NCBI GenBank assembly: GCA_947461325.1
Contig: CANHLD010000084.1
Span: forward strand, 1-7,250
Length of the DNA stretch: 7,250 bases
From: Comamonadaceae bacterium
GTDB lineage: Bacteria > Pseudomonadota > Gammaproteobacteria > Burkholderiales > Burkholderiaceae_C
Reading direction: 5' to 3'
The translations under genes were made by a program, and so were the position numbers. This document shows, piece by piece, positions 1 through 5,691 of this stretch. Under the pieces are notes generated by a model. That model saw nothing but the letters and a program-made list of their open reading frames with translations, was not told the origin of the DNA and ran no database searches. Position 1 is the first letter of the stretch; every line of letters starts with the position of its first letter.

Positions 1-1707
1 GCCCATGCGCAAACCATAGCGGTTGATGGTGGCGTCGCTGCGTCCGTAAATGATGGCGCGGCCTTCGGGCGTGATCTTCAGCCAGTCGCCGTGTCGCCAC
101 ACCGCGCCTGCGTCTGCGCCCAAGTCGCCGCCGCCGGGTTGTCTGCCCTGGCCTGGCGCAAAGGTGTCGAAATAACTGCCCAGATAACGCTGGTTGTCGG
201 TGTCGCCCCAGAAAAACGGCGGCATGCAAGGCAGCGGTTGCGTCACAACCAACTCACCCACTTCGTCGATCACCGGTTGGCCTTGTTCGTTCCACGCCTC
301 AACGCTCACGCCCAGAAAACGGCACTGCATTTCACCTGCAGCCATGGGCAATTCGCGGTGTCCGCCGACATACGCGCCGGCATCGGTGCCGCCCGAAATA
401 TTGCACCACCAGATGTCCGGGCGCTGCACTCCAGCCTTGGCATACACCTGTTTGAATTGGTCAGTGCCCCATTGCTGCACCTCAGCGCTCAAGGGTGAGC
501 CGGTGGTGCCCAAAGCACGCACGGTATGCAGTCCCTTGATGCCTGCCAGTTGCACATCGGCTTTCATGCAGTTGGCAAAAAACGCAGCGCCGCCGCCAAA
601 AAACGTCACGCCTTCAGTGGCGGCATAACGCCACAACACGCCCCAGTCAGGTTTGTCTTTGGAGCCACCCGGGTTGCCGTCGTAAATCACGCAAGTGGTA
701 CCGCTGAGCAAGCCGCTGAGTTGCGCGTTCCACATCACCCAACCGGTAGATGAATACCAGAGAAAACGCTCGCCCCAGGAGTTGGGTTCGTAACTGCAAG
801 CCACGTCGTAATGCAGGTTTTTATGCGCCATGCCGTTGAGCATGGTGCCGCCGTGGTCATGCACCAGCGGTTTGGGCAAACCAGTGGTGCCACTCGAATA
901 CACAATCCACAACGGATGGTTGAAGTCCAACCACAAAGGTTCGAATGCATGCACTGCTGCATCGTTTCGTTGCACGATCTGCGCCCAGTCAGCGCTGTCC
1001 GGCACAGCGGGTTGACCGCCGAGGTTGCGGTAAATCACCACATGCTCCACACTCGGTAATGCGGCGCGCAACTCGCCCACCACCGTGTGGCGCTCTAAGT
1101 CTTTACCACCATAAGTGACCCCATCGACCGCGATCAACACTTTGGGCGTGATTTGTTTGAACCGGTCAACGACAGCGTTGGTGCCCATGTCCGGCGCGCA
1201 CACACTCCAAATGCCGCCGACACTGACCACCGCCAAAAACGCCACCATGGTCTCGGGAATATTGGGCATGTAGACAGCGACACGGTCGCCGGGTTGCACG
1301 CCAAGCGCCTGCAAATGCAATGACAGCGCGGCCGCTTGGCGTTTCAACTCGGGCCAACTGAGTTCTCTGCGTTGACCTTTTTCGTTGTTGCTGATGATGG
1401 CCAGCATGCCTGCGTCGTGTGCTGCTTCCACGTGGCGCAAGACCTGTTGCGCGTAATTCACTTTCGCGCCGGGAAACCAGCGCGCACCCGGCATGGTGTT
1501 GCGCTCGAGCACGGCGGTGTGCGGTGTGGGCGATTGCAAATCCAAATAATCCCAAGCGGACTGCCAGAACGTTTCGATATCTGTGACCGACCAGCGCCAC
1601 ATGGCTTGGTAATCATCAAAATGCAATTGGCGATGCTCGGCCAGCCATTGCTGGTAGAGACGGATTTGCGGAACAAACGGCGGCTGGGGGTGAGTGGATT
1701 GGGTCAT
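1..1707 (-). CDS. aacS: Acetoacetyl-CoA synthetase (acetoacetate--CoA ligase), C-terminus cut by window edge
   Basis: A cytoplasmic ANL-superfamily enzyme that activates acetoacetate to acetoacetyl-CoA using ATP and CoA (EC 6.2.1.16), feeding ketone bodies or polyhydroxybutyrate breakdown products back into thiolase reactions. My translation of the minus strand is open for 569 codons from ATG at 1707 to the window edge; family members are about 650-680 residues, so roughly the last 80-110 are missing, including the usual catalytic C-terminal lysine. Visible motifs: AMP-binding P-loop YSSGTTGLPK (residues 270-279), GTTGSP (400-405), WRHGDW with the ribose-binding Asp541 (537-542), and hinge motif GRSDATINRYGLRMG (555-569), the family form of the A8 loop. 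The N-terminus (PPFVP..., a WSV stretch, then FW..W) matches the family's N-terminal extension, which supports this start although no good Shine-Dalgarno precedes it. It is divergent from the thioesterase gene with 88 bp between. Other acyl-CoA synthetases are possible but the A8 sequence favours acetoacetate. Confidence 0.93.
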   Translation of the reverse strand, partial: MTQSTHPQPPFVPQIRLYQQWLAEHRQLHFDDYQAMWRWSVTDIETFWQSAWDYLDLQSPTPHTAVLERNTMPGARWFPGAKVNYAQQVLRHVEAAHDAGMLAIISNNEKGQRRELSWPELKRQAAALSLHLQALGVQPGDRVAVYMPNIPETMVAFLAVVSVGGIWSVCAPDMGTNAVVDRFKQITPKVLIAVDGVTYGGKDLERHTVVGELRAALPSVEHVVIYRNLGGQPAVPDSADWAQIVQRNDAAVHAFEPLWLDFNHPLWIVYSSGTTGLPKPLVHDHGGTMLNGMAHKNLHYDVACSYEPNSWGERFLWYSSTGWVMWNAQLSGLLSGTTCVIYDGNPGGSKDKPDWGVLWRYAATEGVTFFGGGAAFFANCMKADVQLAGIKGLHTVRALGTTGSPLSAEVQQWGTDQFKQVYAKAGVQRPDIWWCNISGGTDAGAYVGGHRELPMAAGEMQCRFLGVSVEAWNEQGQPVIDEVGELVVTQPLPCMPPFFWGDTDNQRYLGSYFDTFAPGQGRQPGGGDLGADAGAVWRHGDWLKITPEGRAIIYGRSDATINRYGLRMG

Positions 1708-1732
1708 GTCCCAGAGGTTATCAGCAAGCAGC

Positions 1733-1748
1733 ACCTGCGGCATCAGGT
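1733..1748. promoter_or_regulatory. Short inverted repeat in the divergent aacS/thioesterase intergenic region
   Basis: ACCTG at 1733-1737 and CAGGT at 1744-1748 form perfect 5-bp arms around a 6-base spacer, within the 88-bp gap that must carry the promoters of both divergent genes. It could be a binding site for a dimeric regulator. Arms this short occur often by chance, and I could not place convincing -35/-10 hexamers beside it, so this is a weak call. Confidence 0.2.
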
Positions 1749-1795
1749 CGTACACCACTAAGATGCGGGCTTGTCATTGAAGGAACCGCATTGTC

Positions 1796-2218
1796 ATGGC
1801 GATTTGGACCAAACCCATCAGCACCGAGATATTGACCACCACGCACATCGACACTGCGGCCGAACGTCTGGGCATAGAGTTTGTCGAAATCGGCCCGGAT
1901 TTCATTCGTGGCCGCATACCGGTGGATGAGCGTACGCGCCAGCCTTATGGCGTGATACATGGGGGTTCAAGCGTCATGTTGGCCGAAACTTTGGGTTCTT
2001 GCGGCGCTGATTATTCGACGCCAGTTGGTCACCGTATCGTCGGCCTGGACATCAACGCCAACCATATTCGCGGTGTGGCAAATGGCTGGGTGAACGGCAT
2101 TGCACGGCCAGTGCACATTGGGCGCAGCACGCAGGTTTGGCAAATCGACATGACCGACGACCAAGGTCGCACCAGTTGTGTGTCAAGGTTGACGTTGTCG
2201 GTGTTGGCGCCCAAATAG
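1796..2218 (+). CDS. PaaI/YdiI-type hotdog-fold acyl-CoA thioesterase
   Basis: A 140-residue cytoplasmic acyl-CoA hydrolase of the hotdog fold, normally a homotetramer. It closely resembles E. coli YdiI/MenI and EntH (YbdB) along its whole length: an N-terminal IW.K.I...L stretch, then RxPVDERTRQPYG, then HGGSSVMLAE (residues 55-64), VGLDINANH, and a C-terminal SRLT strand. Gln49, His55 and Glu64 correspond to the YdiI active site (Gln48, His54, catalytic Glu63). The start is set by ATG at 1796 with an AAGGA Shine-Dalgarno at 1780-1784. The likely substrate is an aromatic or medium acyl-CoA; which one cannot be read from sequence. A menaquinone role (MenI) is not supported because no men genes are nearby and most Burkholderiales use ubiquinone. 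Its position divergent from an acyl-CoA ligase suggests a role in releasing CoA from stalled intermediates, but that is inference. Confidence 0.92.
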   Translation: MAIWTKPISTEILTTTHIDTAAERLGIEFVEIGPDFIRGRIPVDERTRQPYGVIHGGSSVMLAETLGSCGADYSTPVGHRIVGLDINANHIRGVANGWVNGIARPVHIGRSTQVWQIDMTDDQGRTSCVSRLTLSVLAPK

Positions 2219-2228
2219 TGACAAAGCC

Positions 2229-2248
2229 CTGACACTGCGTCAGCCTTT
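2229..2248 (+). terminator. Possible weak terminator after the thioesterase gene
   Basis: CTGAC (2229-2233) and GTCAG (2239-2243) form a 5-bp stem with a 5-base loop, followed by CC and TTTT, ten bases after the thioesterase stop codon. The stem is short and the U-tract is only four bases, so it would be inefficient. It may simply be chance. Confidence 0.25.
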
Positions 2249-2274
2249 TCAAGCTTGTCCCCCAGTGTTTTTCG

Positions 2275-2321
2275 TAAACATGTGAATATTTCCCCTTTTT
2301 TGGAGTGTGTTCACATGTTTA
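2275..2321 (+). promoter_or_regulatory. Perfect 12-bp inverted repeat spanning the ribosome-binding site and start codon of the cytochrome gene
   Basis: TAAACATGTGAA at 2275-2286 is the exact reverse complement of TTCACATGTTTA at 2310-2321, with 23 bases between. The right arm contains the cytochrome ATG (2315-2317) and the spacer contains its GGAG Shine-Dalgarno (2302-2305). In RNA the stem could be extended by U-G, A-U and U-G pairs (2287-2289 with 2309-2307). If transcription starts upstream of 2275, the mRNA could fold into an A/U-rich hairpin that buries the start codon and presents the Shine-Dalgarno in the loop, which is the arrangement of a translational switch. Alternatively each arm, carrying the palindrome ACATGT, may be a protein-binding site on DNA, with centres 35 bp apart. 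The repeat itself is certain; its role is not known. Confidence 0.6.
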
Positions 2322-2650
2322 GGTCTGTGTTGTTTTGCCTTTGTCTTTCACCTTTGGGATTGTTTGCACAAACGGATGCCACCGCTTTGGCCAAGGAAAA
2401 AGCCTGTCTGGGGTGCCACAGCATTGACCAGCACACCATGTCGGTGCCGTCTTACCAAAAAATCGCCGAAAAATACCGTGGCGACCCAACTGCTGTGGAA
2501 TACCTCAGTGAAAAAATCCGTAACGGTGGCAAAGGCGTATGGGGCGGGGGTGGGCGCAGTCTGATGCCGGCTTTTTTGAATTTGAGCCAAAGTGAAATCC
2601 GCCTGCTGGTTGACTGGATTTTGTCGATGAAGGAAACACCAGCCCAATAA
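2315..2650 (+). CDS. Exported mono-haem class I cytochrome c (c551/c552-like)
   Basis: A small periplasmic electron carrier of 111 residues. Residues 1-18 form a signal peptide (MFRSVLF then a hydrophobic core ending LFA before QTDA). The haem-attachment motif CLGCH lies at 31-35, with His35 the proximal ligand, and Met84 in LMPAF is the expected distal ligand. The stretch IRNGGKGVWG (68-77) followed by Met-Pro, and the final helix (SQSEIRLLVDWILSM), match the c8-type cytochromes c551/c552 of proteobacteria, which pass electrons to terminal oxidases or nitrite reductase. A Gly-rich insert GGGG (77-80) precedes the Met loop. I chose ATG 2315 because GGAG lies 9 bases upstream and the signal peptide then has normal length; an in-frame GTG at 2282 and TTG at 2255 only add a poorly suited leader. 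The start codon sits in a large inverted repeat. It ends 13 bp from the convergent DUF333 gene. No oxidase or reductase partner is in view. Confidence 0.9.
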   Translation: MFRSVLFCLCLSPLGLFAQTDATALAKEKACLGCHSIDQHTMSVPSYQKIAEKYRGDPTAVEYLSEKIRNGGKGVWGGGGRSLMPAFLNLSQSEIRLLVDWILSMKETPAQ

Positions 2651-2663
2651 GCCAAGGTGTGCA

Positions 2664-2984
2664 TCAAGGACGATCGCTGCCTTTGGTGGCTGGTTGAGCT
2701 GGTGCTTGGCGAGACTGCTTATTGTCAGTCGGTGGCGTGTCTCGCCCGCAAGTGGCTTTGAAAAAGGCCCATTCCTCACACACCACGCCCGATGGCAAGG
2801 TACACAGTTTTGTTTCACCCTGCGCGGTTTGAAGCGTGCTGAGTTGTCCGCCCGCTTGGGTACACGCGGCACTGGCCGGGTTGGCCATGGCCAGCCGCAA
2901 ATCCTCGGCCCAAGCCGGCCATCCCATGAAGCAGAGAAAAAGGCCAATCAATTGAACGAATAAAAAACGGTGTCGTGTGCTCAT
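2664..2984 (-). CDS. Exported DUF333-domain protein (small, function unknown)
   Basis: A 106-residue exported protein. Residues 1-26 are a signal peptide (RHR, hydrophobic core, then WPAWA before ED). Residues 33-79 match the DUF333 domain: NPAS (35-38), C..AGG (41-46), then CTLPSGVVCEEWAFF (61-75) and Cys79, giving four cysteines (41, 61, 69, 79) likely to form disulfides in the periplasm. The last 27 residues are a polar Pro/Gln/Lys-rich tail with no fold expected. DUF333 proteins are often annotated as putative haemolysins on weak grounds; no activity is established, and I do not assign one. No lipobox cysteine is placed for a lipoprotein. ATG 2984 is chosen because it gives a normal signal peptide; no clear Shine-Dalgarno precedes it. 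It is divergent from the exported protein at 3106-3984 and convergent with the cytochrome gene. Confidence 0.85.
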   Translation of the reverse strand: MSTRHRFLFVQLIGLFLCFMGWPAWAEDLRLAMANPASAACTQAGGQLSTLQTAQGETKLCTLPSGVVCEEWAFFKATCGRDTPPTDNKQSRQAPAQPATKGSDRP

Positions 2985-3105
2985 GATATTTTGCGAAGAT
3001 GACAGCGCCAGCAATTGGCGACTTAAACTGAATTGAATGATGCCTTCTTCAAGACAGATTGTGGACCATGTGTCATTCCCTATCACCTGTTGTCTGCGAG
3101 AACCT
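2985..3105. other. Divergent intergenic region between two exported-protein genes
   Basis: These 121 bp must hold the promoters of both flanking genes. It contains an inverted repeat, CGCCA (3006-3010) and TGGCG (3016-3020), with a 5-base loop. I see no hexamer pair with good spacing that I would call a promoter on either strand, and neither gene has a strong Shine-Dalgarno. Confidence 0.35.
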
Positions 3106-3984
3106 ATGTCTGACAAATTTTTCATTAAGCCGCCGTTACTGTTTCTTCGCTTGTGCGGCTTGTTCATTTGTGCAATGGTCGGCACAAGTGCCCACGCCGG
3201 CACACACGCACCGGGTGTTGCGTTGCGACCCTTGAGCCGAACTCAATTTGACACCTCTCGCTTGGTATCGCTGTGCCAGTTACAAACACCAGCATGTGAT
3301 GCCTCAGCAACCAAAGCGTATGTGCGAAACAAGGTCGACGATGGCTTTGTCTATTTGATAGACACATCCAAACCCATGCTGATTCGTGTGAAACGTCAAG
3401 CTAAGAACGAGGCAGGCAGGTCGTGGAACTTCGCTGAGCATGTGCCCACATTTCAAACCTTGGAATACATATACCAACCCGACCAAGATCCTTGGTTGAG
3501 TAAGCCCGAAATTTACCCTGCGCTTTACCAGCTGGATGCCAACAGATGGGCGATTGCCCTTACCCAAAGCAAGCGATTCATGTACTCCGGTGGCGGCGGC
3601 CTCAATGAGGCAGCTGATTTTTTGGAGCTGTTAACAAATGGTGACCGACCCGGACCATCTGAATTCAAGCCTGTGTATTTGGGCGTGCCGTTTTCATCTT
3701 CTAATTTCACCCGTGCTTGTTTCAACAAAAAAGATCACGCCGATTTGATACACCACCGTCGCCTGAGTTGTCACGATGAAAAGTCAACCTATTTGAAGAT
3801 AGGTTTTGCCGATACACCGCCTTTGCACGGCCCTTGGCGTTTCACTTGGCATTCCTTTTACCAGTCCTCTGTGTCCACCAAAGAAAATGTGAAGCGACGC
3901 ATGCCGCTTGATATCAAAGTCGATGAGGATTTAAAAACCATAGACCGCAGACTTGCAACTTATTTTGTCAATAGTCAACGCTGA
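3106..3984 (+). CDS. Exported protein of unknown function
   Basis: A 292-residue protein that I do not recognise. Residues 1-31 form a signal peptide with a basic, Pro-containing n-region (MSDKFFIKPP), a long hydrophobic core and a SAHA cleavage site before GTHAPG. The mature part has four cysteines in two pairs (57 and 64; 205 and 222), so two disulfides are plausible. It is rich in aromatic residues: a YIYQPDQDPW stretch (121-130), RWAIALTQSKRFMYSGGGG (147-165), and HGPWRFTWHSFYQ (241-253). The end is charged and probably helical. There is no second membrane segment, CxxCH or lipobox. ATG 3106 is chosen over ATG 3037 because the upstream start would place the signal core unusually deep; neither has a strong Shine-Dalgarno (only GAG at 3098-3100). 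Base composition is clearly lower in G+C than the metabolic genes, which could mean recent acquisition. It ends 21 bp from the convergent adenosyltransferase gene. Confidence 0.8.
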   Translation: MSDKFFIKPPLLFLRLCGLFICAMVGTSAHAGTHAPGVALRPLSRTQFDTSRLVSLCQLQTPACDASATKAYVRNKVDDGFVYLIDTSKPMLIRVKRQAKNEAGRSWNFAEHVPTFQTLEYIYQPDQDPWLSKPEIYPALYQLDANRWAIALTQSKRFMYSGGGGLNEAADFLELLTNGDRPGPSEFKPVYLGVPFSSSNFTRACFNKKDHADLIHHRRLSCHDEKSTYLKIGFADTPPLHGPWRFTWHSFYQSSVSTKENVKRRMPLDIKVDEDLKTIDRRLATYFVNSQR

Positions 3985-4005
3985 GCCTGCTGCTGACTGC
4001 GTAAA

Positions 4006-4569
4006 TCAGTTGTCCGCGTTTTGCATCCGCTCACTTTTCCAATACACGTCGTCGCCGCCGTTCATGCGGTTGAGCACGCGAGACAGCACAAACATCAAGT
4101 CACTCAAGCGGTTGAGGTATTGGCGCGGTGTCGGGTTCAAGGCTTCTTCAGCGCCCAGTGCCACCACCGCGCGTTCCGCACGTCGCGCCACAGTGCGGCA
4201 CACATGGGCGAGCGATGCAGCGCGGCTGCCTGCGGGCAAAATAAACTCCTGCAACTTGGGTAATTCCTCGTTGTACTCGGTCAAAGCGTTGTCCAGAAGC
4301 AGCAAGGCATCCGTTTTCAACAACTCAAACCCGGGAATGCTGAGCTCGCCGCCCAAATTGAACAATTGATGCTGCACTTCCACCAGTAATTCGCGCAAGC
4401 TGGCAGACATCTCCTCGCACAGCAACACGCCAATGTGTGAATTGAGCTCATCCACCTCGCCCATGGCGTGCACACGCAAACTGTTTTTGCTGACCCGCCG
4501 GTTGTCGCCCAAGCCGGTGGTGCCGTCGTCGCCGGTGCGGGTGGCTATTTGAGTGAGTCGGTTTCCCAT
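4006..4569 (-). CDS. pduO: PduO-type cob(I)alamin adenosyltransferase
   Basis: A 187-residue cytoplasmic enzyme that moves the 5'-deoxyadenosyl group of ATP to cob(I)alamin, making adenosylcobalamin (EC 2.5.1.17), the cofactor of methylmalonyl-CoA mutase and related enzymes. It belongs to the PduO/human MMAB family, a trimer of helical bundles. The N-terminal ATP loop TRTGDDGTTGLG is at 10-21. The signature RTVARRAER (125-133) supplies Arg125, Arg129, Arg130 and Glu132, equivalent to human MMAB Arg186, Arg190, Arg191 and Glu193, and YLNRLSDLMFVLSR (151-164) is the conserved C-terminal helix. All key residues are present and length is normal. The start is supported by an AAAGGAA Shine-Dalgarno seven bases before ATG. 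It is divergent from the dehydrogenase at 4650 with 80 bp between. No cobalamin synthesis gene, B12 riboswitch or B12-dependent enzyme is visible here, so it probably acts in salvage; that is inference. Confidence 0.95.
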   Translation of the reverse strand: MGNRLTQIATRTGDDGTTGLGDNRRVSKNSLRVHAMGEVDELNSHIGVLLCEEMSASLRELLVEVQHQLFNLGGELSIPGFELLKTDALLLLDNALTEYNEELPKLQEFILPAGSRAASLAHVCRTVARRAERAVVALGAEEALNPTPRQYLNRLSDLMFVLSRVLNRMNGGDDVYWKSERMQNADN

Positions 4570-4649
4570 GGTGATGTTCCTTTAGTTGAACGCATTGTCT
4601 CAGCTGACCCGGAAGTCGGCTACGCTTGCGGTTTTATGAGGTTTTATCT

Positions 4650-5549
4650 ATGAGTGTCACCAATGCAGTGGGCGTGGTCGGTTTGGGTGCCATGGGAAAA
4701 GGCATGGCCAGCAGCTTAAGACGCGCGGGCTTCGCGGTTCATGTGTGTGATGCCCGGCTAGGCGCGGCGGCGGAATTCGCTGCTGATGGCGGTGGCGTGG
4801 CTTGTGCAACCCCCGCCGAGGTGGCTGCGGCTTGCCCGGTGGTGATCAGCGTGGTGGTGAATGCTGCGCAAACCGAATCGGTTTTGTTCGGCGACCACGG
4901 CGCGGCCGCCGCCATGGCGCCGGGCAGTGTGTTTGTGATGTGCTCTACCGTCGACCCAAACTGGTCTATCGCTTTAGAAGCCCGCTTACATCAACTGGGT
5001 TTGCTCTATCTGGATGCGCCCATTTCAGGCGGCGCGGCCAAAGCAGCCAGCGGTCAAATGACCATGATGACTTCTGGCACGCCTGCGGCCTATGCGCTTT
5101 GCGAACCCATGCTCAACGCCATGGCTGCTTCTGTTTACAAACTTGGCGACAAAGCAGGTGCAGGCAGCAAGGTCAAAATCATCAACCAGTTGCTCGCCGG
5201 TGTGCATATCGCGGCCGCCGCCGAAGCCATGGCACTGGGACTGCGCGAAGGCGTGGACGCGGCTGCTTTGTATGAAGTCATCACCCACAGCGCGGGCAAC
5301 AGTTGGATGTTTGAAAACCGCATGGCGCATGTGCTGGCTGCTGATTACACGCCGCTGTCTGCGGTAGACATATTCGTCAAAGACTTAGGGCTGGTGCTGG
5401 ACATGGCACGCGCCAGCAAGTTCCCACTGCCGCTCTCGAGCACCGCACACCAAATGTTCATGCAAGCCAGTACCGCCGGGTTTGCCAAAGAAGATGACAG
5501 CGCGGTGATCAAAATTTTCCCCGGCATCACGCTGCCAGCCAAAGCCTGA
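4650..5549 (+). CDS. ltnD: L-threonate dehydrogenase-like NAD-dependent oxidoreductase (3-hydroxyisobutyrate dehydrogenase family)
   Basis: A 299-residue cytoplasmic beta-hydroxyacid dehydrogenase. The Rossmann motif GLGAMG is at 11-16, with Asp34 after the second strand, which favours NAD over NADP. The substrate-binding motif DAPISGG is at 122-128, the catalytic lysine is Lys176 in GSKVKIIN (172-179), and the C-terminal all-helical domain follows. Among family branches, the C-terminal half (INQLLAGVHIAAAAEAMAL, then SAGNSWMFENRM, SAVDIFVKDLGLV and EDDSAVIKIF) closely follows LtnD, which oxidises L-threonate to 2-oxo-tetronate (EC 1.1.1.411). The usual partners of that pathway (OtnK/LtnK kinase, OtnC aldolase, OtnI isomerase) are not in this window, so the substrate may differ. 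ATG 4650 has a GAGG Shine-Dalgarno at 4638-4641. A flavoprotein hydroxyacid dehydrogenase lies 142 bp downstream on the same strand. Confidence 0.88.
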   Translation: MSVTNAVGVVGLGAMGKGMASSLRRAGFAVHVCDARLGAAAEFAADGGGVACATPAEVAAACPVVISVVVNAAQTESVLFGDHGAAAAMAPGSVFVMCSTVDPNWSIALEARLHQLGLLYLDAPISGGAAKAASGQMTMMTSGTPAAYALCEPMLNAMAASVYKLGDKAGAGSKVKIINQLLAGVHIAAAAEAMALGLREGVDAAALYEVITHSAGNSWMFENRMAHVLAADYTPLSAVDIFVKDLGLVLDMARASKFPLPLSSTAHQMFMQASTAGFAKEDDSAVIKIFPGITLPAKA

Positions 5550-5600
5550 CGCAAGGTCTTAGGCGCTTGTCGCCGCCAATCTTGAGGAGCTTTGCTTCAC

Positions 5601-5620
5601 TGACAACGCTGGAGGTGTCA
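5601..5620. promoter_or_regulatory. Inverted repeat upstream of the flavoprotein dehydrogenase
   Basis: TGACA (5601-5605) and TGTCA (5616-5620) form perfect 5-bp arms 10 bases apart; the right arm overlaps a second small palindrome, GGTGTCACC (5614-5622). The site lies about 70-90 bp before the downstream start codon, where an operator could sit. The arms are short, so chance is a real alternative. Confidence 0.2.
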
Positions 5621-5640
5621 CCGCCGGGTAAATGCCTGTG

Positions 5641-5667
5641 TGGACGAGCGACCGCACTGCTTAAAAT
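5641..5667 (+). promoter_or_regulatory. Possible sigma-70 promoter for the flavoprotein dehydrogenase
   Basis: TAAAAT at 5662-5667 is a fair -10 hexamer in an otherwise G+C-rich gap. TGGACG at 5641-5646 matches four of six -35 positions, but the spacer is 15 bases, shorter than optimal. The leader would be short, ending just before the AGGAG Shine-Dalgarno at 5678-5682. Confidence 0.25.
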
Positions 5668-5691
5668 AGAAATTCACAGGAGTACGCTGCC

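Noticed and set aside
91..1600. Several open frames of 60-144 codons on both strands over the acetoacetyl-CoA synthetase region
   Set aside because: They overlap a minus-strand frame with complete ANL motifs in order; the alternatives are rich in His, Arg, Ala and Cys and show no domain, as expected for shadows of a G+C-rich gene.
2281..2315. CRP-like half-sites TGTGA (2281-2285) and TCACA (2311-2315)
   Set aside because: They are 25 bases apart, whereas CRP sites have a 6-base spacer; they are explained as parts of the larger inverted repeat.
2348..2947. A 199-codon minus-strand frame covering the cytochrome and DUF333 genes
   Set aside because: It is antisense to the haem-binding CxxCH gene and in another frame of the DUF333 gene; both real genes have signal peptides and family motifs, while this frame has none.
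4570..4649. Possible B12 riboswitch before the adenosyltransferase gene
   Set aside because: Only 80 bp separate the divergent genes and no B12-box-like conserved core is visible; a cobalamin riboswitch needs about 200 bases.
5562..5574. GGCG/CGCC stem after the ltnD-like gene as a terminator
   Set aside because: The stem is only 4 bp and no T-run follows it.
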